Below are positions 24,001 through 35,334 of a stretch of 64,000 nt of DNA, piece by piece (position 1 is the first letter of the stretch; each line of letters opens with the position of its first letter). Both the position numbers and the translations under genes were made by a program. The notes below the pieces were generated by a model, which searched no databases, was not told where the DNA came from, and was given only the letters and a program-made list of their open reading frames with translations. Source of the stretch: Scatophagus argus (taxonomy: Eukaryota > Chordata > Actinopteri > Scatophagidae); NCBI RefSeq assembly GCF_020382885.2, contig NC_058498.1:8654501-8718500 (forward strand). Direction: 5' to 3'.

Positions 24001-27000
24001 TGGCGTGTCGTAACACCAATGGATAATGTTTCATACGAATGAGAACTGACCCGGAGAAAAAAAAGTTTTCTAAACAAACAAGACTTTGAATTTCATTGGT
24101 TTGTGTTCCCTTCCAGGAGATGATGCTCAACTGGTTTTCACTTCTTCTGAAGGAGTGCGATGGACAGGCATCACTGGCACTCAGTATGGGGAAACAACTG
24201 GACATTTACCAGGACCGGGCCCAGTGGTGACCTTGGCCTCGAACCGAACGCTGTACTGGGCCTCGCAAGGACGAGGCTCCATATACAGGTAACAGAGTGA
24301 AGCTGTAGCTACTTACGCTGCTCTACAGTCAAAGCAACTCCTGCTAAAAACAGAAGCTGTGACCCAGATGCAAACAGAAGGATAAGAAGGTGTTTTCCAC
24401 CACTTGTCACGGTCTGGGTCTCTTTGGCAGCTGGGTGAGCAAGATAACCCAGACCTCCCTTTTCCCAGCCACAGTCCATCTCCTGCTGGGGCAAACCAAA
24501 ATATGTAATCCCTGTGAGGTCTTCTGGATCTTATGATATCTGAACGTGACTGAGCTGGGGGACTTTTTTTTTTGACAGGGACAGTATTTAATGATGGACG
24601 AATAGAAATAAGCTAGGCTAATCTTCATCTATTCTTCCTGTCCAGATGTTTAAAAGGTTGTATACACAACATGATAAATGTGCACAAACGTGTACACTAA
24701 ACATCCACCAATAGATTAGGCTGCCATAGTGTGTACTAAACAAATAAAAAACAAAAGACAGACAGACAACAAGATGGCAGCAAAGCACAGGACGGGACTC
24801 CTGTCCTAATGATGACACGTGAACATGAACCACAGCTTCAATTGGTCACAGGTTCCCTTCTTTAACTGACTGAAAGAACTTTCCCCACACAATCCCAGAT
24901 TTTTTTATTCAAGCCACAACAGCCCTTTATACAGCTATACCTTTTAACAGACTTAAAATTGGTTGAATTTCCCTTTAGGTTTTAGCCCAGCCACTCTGTC
25001 ATGGAAGCCAATATCAACTACTGTAGGTGTATCCACATTCTCAGTGTCTTGGCCACTTCCCAGACCTCATAACTGATAGCTGCTGATTTCATACACAAAC
25101 ACATTTTTTTGAAACTTCCTTAGAAATGAAAGAGTCGATAATCAAATATTTCACTCCTCCCTCTATTATTCTGTCTACGTGCTAATCTAAAAGCTTTAGT
25201 AAAAGGTATCCATCTGATCTTCTAATCTGTTTGAGCTATCACAAAGAAACATGAACACCCGGGTCTTTGTACTTTATTGTTCCCATCTCACATAATTGTT
25301 CATTGAAAAGAATTCAAAGGGTGGATGTTGATAATAATAGCACAGGTTCACTGTGTGGTGTTATATGTGTGAACAACTGTTCTCGTCTTGCAACTGACTG
25401 ACCAGAATGAGAAATTTAGGAAGTTGTCTTACCCATGTCTTTCCACATTGCTGCAGGTCATGGACGTTGAGGTTTTGAAAAAGAGTTGCTTTTTGTTTGT
25501 GTTATTCGACTTTATGAAACGTCTGGTTTGAACTGATGTGATGAAACACACACAATGGAGCCTTAAACTGGGAAAAGAACAATAAACAAAATGTGAACAA
25601 GTGGCTGTGGCATTCAACACTGAGGCACACAATGAAATAAAGAAACATTTGTGAGTTTTGATAGTAATAGAGGAACTAAAGGCTGCTTCATAAACCAGAG
25701 TGTTGGACAAATGAAAATTTTGACATTGATTGTACTAGATGATTACTAACAGACTTGGAAGGCCAATGTTATTTGGTGTCATTTTCAAGTTTTCTTAATC
25801 TCTTAATCTCTGGCTCCTACATTGTCATTGTAAGGATTTGAATAGATAGAACAGAAGAGCTTATCTACTGTTTATGTTGCTTTTACCTCTGGATATTATT
25901 GTCAGGGTATCCATGGATGGAAAGCCACACGATTTGGTGTTGCTGCTGAAAGTTAGAGGTTCAGTGTCAGGCCTGGCATTGGACTGGGTCCACCAGCTGC
26001 TCTACTGGACCAGCATGGAGAGTGGTTCTGTCAACGTTGGCCTGCTGGACGGTTCAGCTCAGCGACATCTCATCACAGGACTGGACAAACCCTCTGCACT
26101 GGCTGTGGATCCTCTCCAAGGGTAGGAGTTCCCAGGCATTTTTTTATTCGTTTAAAATATTTGATAAAAACTTAAAGTTATTTGCATAACCCTGGTTCTT
26201 TGAGTAATATGAGTGAGATGTCTCAATATGTCTGGTGAGACAACGAGCGAAATATTATGAAAGAGAACTTTAGGTTATTTGCATAACCCCCGTTCTCTGA
26301 GTAATATGAGTGTGATGTCTCACCGGACATAGTGAGACATCGAGTGAAATATTATGAAAGAGAACATCAATAAAGTAGATTCACTGTCCTCGCTATTAAA
26401 AGCTTTACCTGTGTTGACTTGCGTCATGATCTTCAGATAATGCGTATTTCAAAAGCTTTTATGCAGGTTTTTATGAGCTAACTCATCACCACTTACAGTA
26501 CAGGAGGAGGTGGTTAAACACATGTTCATGTATTTACCCAGGTAGGTGTAGCATAGTACATAGTAATAAATACATTAACAGATGGCAGCTACAGTGAAGA
26601 AAGCTGCGTTTAAGTCCCTCAAGCATCCCATCAGTCAGCATTTAGGGTGAAAGAGCTGCATGCTTTTGATTCAAATTTTACCAGAATTGATGTTTTCAAT
26701 ATGACTACCACTACAACTACTACTAATAACAATAATAGTACAGGAATGTTATCCCAAAACTTAAATTATTCATCAGCTGCTTCTGTCTCCTCAGGCTACT
26801 CTTCTGGGCTCAGTGTGGCAGCTCTCCAAAGATTGAGAGGTCTGGCTTGGATGGTCGAGACAGAATGGCTCTGGTCACTTATTCAATACGCAACCCCGTC
26901 GCTCTCTCGCTGGGTACGTTCTGAGATACTCGTGAGGTTTGAAATTGAAAGTGGTGGGTAAAATAGTCAATTTCTGCAGAAGCAGAAGTTGAGGTTTGAA

Positions 27001-29705
27001 GGTGTTAGGATGGGGACCCACAGCCTTCACACTGAAAAGAGAACAAGGGCAGATCACCACCACAGTTCAGTTTAATGTGTCTACAAGTCCCTCAGTGCTG
27101 CTGTTTGGTGTGGCTCATGTTTTCATGTGATTTTATTTTTTCCTAGATATGCCTCGTCAGCTGCTGTACTGGGTTGACCAGGGAACAAAAAGCATCTCCA
27201 GAGTAAACCTACATGGCCGTCACCGTAAAACAGTGGTCGAATCTAACGGTTATCTGGACCGGCCTTTTGGCCTAGCTGTGTTTGAGGTAAAACAACCACA
27301 TTTTGATTGAGCACTGTTCCACAGAATCCACAGTGCTCAACCATTATTATTATTAAAGCAACAAAGCGAAAGCCTCAGCAACCACAATAGAATGCTTTGC
27401 ACTATTGACCACTTAACTCGTGAGTTCACACACTTGAAAAGAAATTGGATATCGCTATTTCATGTGCTGTAGTTGTCTAACTCTTGTAGAAGTACTTGTA
27501 CCGTATAATCCCCTACTTATGTTGAGCGAGGGGAGGAACTGAAGTACAGTACAGTGCAAAAGTTTTAGGCAGGTGTGGAAAAATTGCTGTAAACTAAGAA
27601 TGCTGTCAAAAATGCAAGTGTTAATAGTTTATTTTCATCAATTAACAAAATGCAGTGGATGAACAGAAGACAAATCTAAAATCAATAAGTATAAGATAAA
27701 TATCTGCCTGTATTTCTCAGCCTTGAGGATGCTGTTAAACAGGTTTCTGACAGTTCTGAGCTAATGGCACCACAGGATATCTTCTGATTTCAAAGGGAAA
27801 TAAGCTTGATGTGGTTTTTCATCTGCTACACTAAGTTTTCATGGCTGACTACTATGTCTACGATCCTCAACGTTGACCGTTTCTTTGTGCTTCTTCAAAA
27901 GAGCTTGAGCAGCACATCTTGAAAGCCCAGCCTGTTTTGAAATCTTAGTCTGGGAGAGACCTTAATGATGTAGTAGAATTACCCTTGTGTCTTGTTGCTG
28001 TGCTCAGTCTTGCCATGGTGTGTGACATGGAACTGTCTTCTACAACCTCACTTGGGTAGCAGAGTTTGGCTGCTCCTCAACCAGTTTTAAGCCTCCTACA
28101 CAGCTGTTTCTGTTTCAGTTAATGACTGTGTTTCAACCTATATGTGAAATTGCTCAAGTCTAGAATATAAAAACAGGTCACCACGCAACACCTTTTAACA
28201 CAACCATCAACTGATAACTTTTATTATTGCTGTGAAATACCAGTTCTGCTAAGTCTCTCCGTTCTCCTTCAGGGTTTTGTCTACTGGAGCGAAGAAGTGA
28301 CGCGTTCCCTCTGCCGAGCCGACAAGCACAACGGCAGAAACCTTCAAGTACTGGTATCAAACGCCACCTCACCGGGTGACGTGGTCATCATGCACCCTGT
28401 TCTTCAACCGAAAGGTATGGCCAGTCACATAGATGAAACATATTTACTGTGTGTGTAAAACTTTGTGAAGGTGTGAGAAGTTTTGTTTCGGTAAGGGGTC
28501 AGGGGTTCTGGGGTTCAGGTGGACGCTGGCGCTGCTGGCCTATGAACTTTGAGTAACAGGAAAAAAGAAAAACAAACTTGCAGTCATTTCAACTGATCGT
28601 TCATCTGACTCTTAGGGCCATCTGTATGCGGTCATACAGTCTGCCAGCACAAATGTGTTGTTGACCTGCTGTCTGAGAGTCCAGAGTTCAGCTGCACTCC
28701 TCCAGAACCGGTTCAGAAGAAACCTCAAGAAACGCCAGCCATTTCTCGCACAGTACCTGCATCAACTTTATCCGACCCTTCATTTGCTGGAATCCTCTCT
28801 CTTATCGGTGAGAAACCTGTTTTGAAAATAATATTTAGTTAAAACAAATCCTCATGGCGTGACTGAAAACCCTCCTGTGCTCATCTTTCTTTAGGATTGG
28901 CACTACGACACGCACACAGGGCAGATCAACATCAAAGTCTGGTTAGAAAATTAAATAGTCAAACAGAAAGTGTAAAGGGAGCGTCACAGTTTGCTGTTTG
29001 AGTTTGTTGCTGGCTCAATTTTGCTGTCAAAATGACTCCTAATCAAATACTGACAGTAAAAGATAAATATTGATGTAATTTTGTCCCTCAGATTGAGTTT
29101 CTCAGCTGCTTCCCACCTGAAGTTCAATATAATTATAATCTCATTGCACACTGAGGTTGACATGGTCATTTCCCTCTGAGTCATACACATGCAGCAGGCA
29201 GCATATGTCATTGTGCAATCACACTAGTGTCAACAGTAACGATGAATTAACGTGACAAGACGAGCACTTTTTTTTTTGTAGTGTATACAGTGTTTCTTTA
29301 GTTTTGAGCTACATATTATTATTATTATTACTACTGCTACTACTAGTGTGTTTTTCCTCTTCGTGTTGCAGCTTTATTTCGTCATAACAGTCATCTGTTT
29401 GTCTACTCAGAGGAGGTGAGGGGAAAAGTCACGTCTGCAGAGGCTCCAAATAGTGATTGTGTGTGTGTGTGTGTGTGCGTGTATGTGTGTGCGCGTGCTT
29501 CCCAGTGTTTTTCAGTGTGCTGCTAGTGGGGATGGCTCTGTGGTGGTGGAGAGAAGAGTTCAGGCCGTCCAGGTCTCTAACTGAGCAGAGACTCTCCCTC
29601 AAAGAGTCCCAGGACCCGCTCATCATCCTGGGACCACCTGGTCCACACACTTGTTCTGTCAAGGCAAGAGAAGTGCACACACACACACACACACATACAA
29701 AATAA
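16983..29705 (+). CDS. Compact LDL-receptor family membrane protein (4 LA modules, EGF pair, YWTD propeller, TM, short tail)
   Basis: Exons: 16983-17067, 18250-18390, 20193-20558, 21666-21785, 22161-22286, 24117-24288, 25906-26121, 26795-26913, 27147-27286, 28273-28414, 28616-28807, 29506-29705; 2019 coding bases, about 672 residues. Order: signal peptide (1-28), LA1 (37-75), LA2 (79-113), degenerate LA3 (115-148, no SDE), LA4 (162-196), EGF-A (NNGGCSH), EGF-B, six-bladed propeller (280-543; YWAS, YWTS, FWAQ, YWVD, YWSE), reduced EGF-C, Ser/Thr-rich linker, TM (600-621, ending WWW), and a 51-residue tail. Exon lengths 120, 126, 172, 119, 140 and 142 equal those I recall for human LDLR exons 7, 8, 9, 11, 12 and 13. 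The tail has no NPxY, and its last residues are encoded by a CA repeat. A GC donor (AAG|GCAAGA at 29663) could lead to a missing last exon. The ligand is unknown; Lrp13/vitellogenin-receptor-like or a fish LDLR paralogue are options. Confidence 0.85.
20742..20790 (+). mobile_element. LINE 3'-end stub in an LDLR-like intron
   Basis: TTTCCCCGGTGCGGGACTGA TAAAGG followed by TTATCTTATC matches the 3' terminus of the LINE at 49022-51447 read on its coding strand. It is only the tail, as expected of a severely 5'-truncated insertion. Confidence 0.55.
21015..21042. repeat. (CA)14 microsatellite in an LDLR-like intron
   Basis: Uninterrupted CA dinucleotides. The surrounding intron (20559-21665) shows no exon-like sequence. 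Confidence 0.95.
21950..22025 (-). mobile_element. LINE 3'-end stub with (AAGAT)n tail
   Basis: AAGATAAGATAAGATAAGAT is followed by TTTATTGATCCCACAGTGGG GAAATTCAC. Read on the minus strand this is a LINE 3' end with an (ATCTT)n tail. The same terminus is seen at 49022 and, in the opposite direction, at 20742. Confidence 0.6.
26174..26365. repeat. Two tandem copies of a palindromic unit of about 97 bp
   Basis: Both copies contain TTATTTGCATAACCC, GAGTAATATGAGTG and GAAATATTATGAAAGAGAAC, spaced 97 bases apart. Each unit is an imperfect palindrome: GTTCTCTGAGTAATAT near one end and ATATTATGAAAGAGAAC near the other. The second unit has a perfect inner dyad, GATGTCTCAC (26314-26323) and GTGAGACATC (26332-26341). 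It lies in the intron between two propeller exons. No function is assigned. Confidence 0.8.
27552..28150 (-). mobile_element. Internally deleted, degraded Tc1-like transposon
   Basis: On the plus strand it starts with a terminal repeat, CAGTGCAAAAGTTTTAGGCA, preceded by TA. The inner part, read on the minus strand, encodes pieces of the helix-turn-helix N-terminus of a fish Tc1-like transposase (a start at about 28016, then [11 protein letters not shown] and NVEDRR) with frameshifts and a stop. The DDE catalytic region is missing and the far end is worn. It sits in the LDLR-like intron between the exons ending 27286 and starting 28273. Confidence 0.8.
29456..29492. repeat. TG-rich tract just before the last LDLR-like exon
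   Basis: GTGTGTGTGTGTGTGTGTGC and interrupted TG units lie immediately 5' of the CTTCCCAG acceptor at 29498-29505. A pure TG tract replaces most of the usual pyrimidine tract, so this acceptor may be weak. Confidence 0.8.
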
Positions 29706-32700
29706 CACAGGCATCTCATTCACCTTCATTCAGCTGCACACGTCTACAGTTTTAATAGGTGCTGATTTTGCCCTTCATGGTTATTTTGGAGGCTGTGTTC
29801 ACGATGTGGCAAACACGACGGGTGCATTCAGTGCTGAGAGAAGGAGACTTAAAAGTGCACACTATAATGTCTTTAGAAAACTTTTTTTGCCACCAGCTTC
29901 TTACTGTAAGTGACAGGTCCCTACATGAATCCATTTTCTGTCAATGTTGGAACGGTTTTGGTGATTTTTGGATTTACGTTTTTGTTTGTGCTCTTGTCAC
30001 CCGTTTGAACTGGGATTGACTCGGATGTCGCACTTTTCCAAGTGTCAGCCGTATTTACATCAAAATGGGATGAAAGTGGTTGGATTGTTTGGCTGCACTG
30101 TCAGCCAGATCTGATGTGACCACACTCACACAACTCTGAAGAAGCAGATGTGCCTGAAGCTTCACTAATGTGATGCTTTTCCAGTTGAAAGAAAATGCAT
30201 GGATGGAGGGTTTAGTTACAGAGTTGTTTGTTATTAGAGAGGAACTGACCTGTAGAGGACTGTTGACGCATTCACCATTGTTGAATCAGGAAGAGGACAT
30301 GAGTCAATTAGACCTCAACCACATTTTTGGAAAAGTAAACAAACTGACAACAGACTTCAGAAATAGGTCAGGCACAGAATTATAACTTGGATAATTTATT
30401 TTTAATTCCACCGCATTTTAGTACTTAAAAATAACCACCAAATTGATTGTTGTGATGAAGCTCATTTCTCTAGTGGTACAGAGAGATGAGATTTGTTGAC
30501 AAGGAACACACTGAATGTTACTCTTGAAAACAGTCTTCTTCCATCAGCTGATAAACGCTTTCCTGCCTCGAATGACTGGATTTTCTAACTTTTCTAGGAT
30601 TTTCACACTCTTGTCTTGTCAGTTTGAAAGATGCATGAAAAGAAAACCGGTGTGTGTATACAGGATTAAAGGAGTAAAATTTCCTGCATTGTTGGATCAG
30701 AAGATTAATAGCACTCTCAAGCTGTAGACAGCTTGAAGCTGCTGCTTACAACCTCACAGTGACGACCAGACTTGAGGGACTCACAGCTTCCAGCCAAGAA
30801 AAAAAGACTTATGACCCTTTTTTATGGAGTAAATAAAAGAAATGACTTGTTACTTGGTGATCTTTAGTACTGGTGGATGAATTTTGTTGCCCTTAGACAG
30901 GGCTGTGTCGTTTTCAGCCATCATGCGAAACTAAGCAAACTCCTGTATCGTATTTTTTCTGAATCTTGTCCTGTCAAGTCTGTCTGATGCAAACCTGCAA
31001 CAGCCATGTTAACTTTGAAATGTTTTCACGGCTACTTAATCTCATTAGTTCAAAGTGGAAGATATGATGTTAATTAGAACATCATTTGTATATCAGCCAG
31101 GCTAATATGACGGGCCGAATATAGATTAATGAAGATGTCAGTACAGGTAACATGTAGTTGTACACAAATGAGTACTGGGATAATATGAAATAAATTGATA
31201 CTTAAAAGAATACTAGAACTGAAGAGAGAAGTCAGTAATAGTTTGGTTGATCAACAGTTAATAAATTGGTAGATATTTTTTATAACCAGTTAATTGTTTG
31301 TCATTTTTTTTTAACTAAAAATTATTCCCAAAAAGTTCTAGCTTCTCAAATATGAATATATTCTACTTATCTCAGTCTTCCATGATAAACCAAATGATCA
31401 TTTCACTGATCCCGCAAATAATAGAGTAATCAATAATCAAATAATTCTCCAGTTGAAGGAATTGGTGGCTGGCTGTTTTGTCTGTCAGAAATGAAATTAA
31501 GAATTAATATTATCTACACAGCATTTATTTTTTTTATAGTTCACTATTAGGCATTAGGCTGCATTTTTACATTTCACACATATTGTTTTACATATAACTA
31601 TGTGATTGACATATCTCCCAGTTTTTCCTCAAAAACACACTGTCAGTGGACCAGATAAACACACCTTGACCAGCCCTCGTCAGGTCAGAGGCTTAGGGTG
31701 TGCAGTATGTCAGCTAAGCCGTGTGTTGTCTCTGCTGCCAGGAAACTCTGTTTAAGCTGGACTTGGATGGAGAGTGAAGATGTGACACAGATGGCCAGCT
31801 GACCAGGGTGTCTCCCGGCGCCGCCTCAGCCCCCGCACTGACCTCATGGCTGACAGGACTACTTCACAACAAACCCAGCTGATCTGCGTATCACGTCCCA
31901 GCTCCGTCTGGAGATTTAAGTCACTCCAGAAATGACTTGGTGGTAAATATCTGAATTCAGTGGCTTTCAAACGGTTAACTTCAGTTTTGAAGTGGAGGTC
32001 AATGTCAAGGAAGTCAATGGAGGGCTGCGGGCTACAAAATTCTTTTTGGTGGTTCATGATGGTGTTTGTTTGTATTCACTATAAAAGCTGAGCGCAGCAG
32101 TGAAGAACAGATGAGCTACCTGTTGTCAAGCATCGTGCTCAGCAGGCTACCTGTTTGCAAGAAAATCAGTGGAAATGAGATGTATTTAGAGTTGAAACGT
32201 AAGGTGATTGATCGCTTAGTCAATCAACTGTTTTCCTTCTATTATGTTCAACTTACATTGTACATTTGGGGTTCGGACTGTCGACTATTTTCACTTTTCC
32301 ATAGTATGACGTAGATTTTTATTTTTGGTGCTTACTCGCACTTTCTGTATCAACTGTATGAATACTTATTTCAATTCCCCAACCAATGCTTTTGTTGTAT
32401 TATGGGTGGGTTTTTTTGTTGTCATCCACTAGGAATGATTTATTTGGCTACACAAGAAAAATGTGCTCTTCCGCTGGTCTGTTTTTGGCTTTTGGGATTT
32501 TCACACTCTTGCAGCCAGCCTTGAGCCGCTGCTGATTGATGAGGTAACTCATGTGTCATATGAGTATTATCTGTATAGGTATGAGAGCAGTTTCGATCTT
32601 ATCATCAAACTCTCTGTAATAAAACAAATTATTGTTATTCCCCAAACTTAACTGGTCTGAAAAAAAGAAAAAAAAGTGTTGAACTTGAATCAGACATCAG

Positions 32701-35334
32701 ATAAGATTAGATTAATATAGGACTGTATACGCACACAACTACCCATAACTTCTAATATAGTTTCAAAAGTGAGATTCGCATTTATCTTTAACTGGTCAAC
32801 CATAATTCTAAACAATAATAATTTTTCAAATAATTCTCTTAATTTTGGTAGTACAGTATTTGATGTTATAGGAATAAGTTACTCATTTTTGGAAATTGAC
32901 TTATTTGCTGTGTTGGCTCAGAATTGCATAAGATTGAAACCATTTTTTATGTTCATGCAAAACATGATGCCTTAACTAGTAGCTAGTTAGCTTAACTTAG
33001 CACAAAAGCTTGAAATGAGGAAATGGCCCGGAAGGACCTCAAATTATACTTGACCCCCTTTAAAACCATAATTTGCACTTAGAGTTCTATACAGAATATC
33101 AAACAAGATAGAGCATGTTAAGTTATTAGTGAGCCTAAGATGTGGTAGGCAGGTTTCGGACAGAGCTAAACTAGGTCTTTCTCCCTGTTTCCAGTCTTTA
33201 TGATTAACTACACTAACCATTTGCAGGCTGTAGCTATATTCACCATACAGACATGGGTGTAGTATTGATTTTCTTGTCAAACTGTCAGAAAGTATTTCCC
33301 AGAATGTCAAACTCGTCCTTTTAAAGGTGCAGTTTGTAAAAGAGAGGCAGTAGGCCCACTAGTTCCACCGCTAACTTGGCTAATGGTAGCTGTGACTACT
33401 GCCAATAAAGCAAATAGTATAGTGAGCAGCAGTTAGCTAGTTTGGTGATGTGCTGCACCTGATATTTTTGGAGCTACCTTTATAATGTGGACATATTTTG
33501 CAAGTTGCCTCTTTAAACAAAGGTCTGTGTGGGTACTAATGCTCACAAAAACACGGAGAAAGTGGCTGTAATACTGTAATTTAGTTACTGTCAGACAATC
33601 AAAAAGTATAATTTTTTTAGTGGCAAGTTTGTGTTTTTTTTGGATGCCCATTGAGCACTGGTGCTACACTGGGAACAAATGTGTTTTGTTTTGGGAAATG
33701 TCTCTGGAAGATTGGTTTTGCTCTTTAGCACAGACATGGTTTAGTGTTGGAATGAATGTTTGGTTGATGGAGCTGCCTTGTTTCAAAATCTGTCAGCGCT
33801 AATTGAGATAATTCGACAAATGTGCTTAAACTGCTGAGTTGTGTGGTTGGTATTTATTTTCATGCAAAGGTTTTATTTATTTTTGGGCAACGTTACAGTC
33901 ACTGTTACACAGTGTGTGCTCCACGCATAAACTGCTGATGCTGTACATGAATGAAATAAAGTATTTTATGTTTTTTTTCCTCCATATTTGTGCCCATATT
34001 TCATTGTTACACATCAAGTCCTCTCTTCTGTACCCCTGAGACTTTAGAATTTCAGTGCACCACAAGTCTGATTGACCACTTGTAAATGTAATAATACGTG
34101 ATCTGAATATGTGTATGACAAAGCAGATGTGGTAGGTCATGCGCGTCAGCATTCAAAACTAATTTTAAACAAATTATAAACTGCTAAAAATCAGTGCAAA
34201 GGAAATTTAAAACAAGCACCGACTTTGGCTGCCTGGGACTTCTGGACAGGAAGCCTTCTAGCATGATTCTAATCAACTGATTCTAGTATGACGTTGTAGC
34301 TGCTAATATACAGCATATTAGCAATGTTATTGTGAGCATGTTGACCTTTGTGAGTTTCTGGGTAACAACAACAAAAAAATTGCTGTAACTCTGTTAGTAC
34401 TACCTTATTAATGGGGAAAATATGTATTTTATCTCTAAAATAAAAACAATTTTATAAATCAGTTAAATGAGCAGAAATAATTCTTAAATAGACAAAATGT
34501 GTTTAAAGCTAACAGGCCTGTGTCTCCACCAGTTTCCACAGACTGTAAAACTATACTGGCCGAAAACTGAACAAGGTTAGGGGAATAAAAGGTGTTTTCA
34601 TATTTGAACTGAACTGCTAACAACTGCTGTATATTGATGTACAGATATGATGCTAGATATTTCAAAATTAATTCCACTTAATGAATTTAAAAACAAATTA
34701 CCACAGACGATGGGAAACCACACAGCAAATATCAAGTGTTTTCATTTTGCATGTCCATACCCCCTTTAAGACTAAAAGTATTTATTTAGAAAGATTTCTT
34801 AGAACAGGTTCAGGGTTATGAGAATGGTTTGAGAAAATGAAAAGAGACACTCAAAAAATGAGCACAAAGAAAACTTAGCATAAGGCTTCACTTTGCCCTT
34901 TGTCTTGTCACTTCAAAATCCTTAAATCAACTTTGTTTCCTAATCCGTCCTCCCTATCTATATATACAACTGCTTAAGGAAACTTGGAGAGACACCAATG
35001 AGATTAAATGGATGACATCCCTGCTGTGCTTGCCCTTGATCTCCTAGTCTGATGAATCAAATGCCTGTATATTGTCTTCACCATAACATTCAGGGAGGGA
35101 AAAGTCTTCTTCTCTCTGCCTCTGCTAACTATGAACTCAGCCACAACTGAGCCACAAAAACAGGAAGAGCTGCTATTCTTTGGGATATCAGTGCCTGCAG
35201 GACCAGACTGACCCTTTTTGATAGTTCAGGAAGACACCATGTGTTGATAGATCATTTCCTGGGGTTTTTCCTGTTATGCTTTTTTTCTTTTTTTCTTCTG
35301 TTTCGCTGGCTTCCTGCCTTGAACTACATTTGCT
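29706..35334. other. Intergenic region, LDLR-like gene to kcnv2
   Basis: No gene is supported. Open frames here are short, lack homology that I recognise, and are not flanked by consistent splice sites. The LDLR-like 3' UTR probably occupies the first part (an AATAAA occurs at about 30834). It contains one full degraded MITE-like element at 32871-33327; the remainder is AT-rich sequence without visible structure. Confidence 0.55.
32871..33327. mobile_element. Degraded full-length MITE-like element, same family as 1303-1440
   Basis: The left end GGAATAAGTTACTCATTTTT and the right end (minus strand) CTTTAAAAGGACGAGTTTGA CATTCTGGGAAATA are diverged terminal inverted repeats. Both halves carry TTAGCTTAACTTAGCACAAA- and CCAGTCTTTATG-type blocks in opposite orientation, so the whole is a long foldback element. 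It has no open frame for a transposase. Confidence 0.6.

Noticed and set aside
30170-30385. Open frame of 71 codons after the receptor gene, considered as a missing last exon
   Set aside because: No NPxY, no similarity to LDLR tails, and no convincing acceptor in the right phase.
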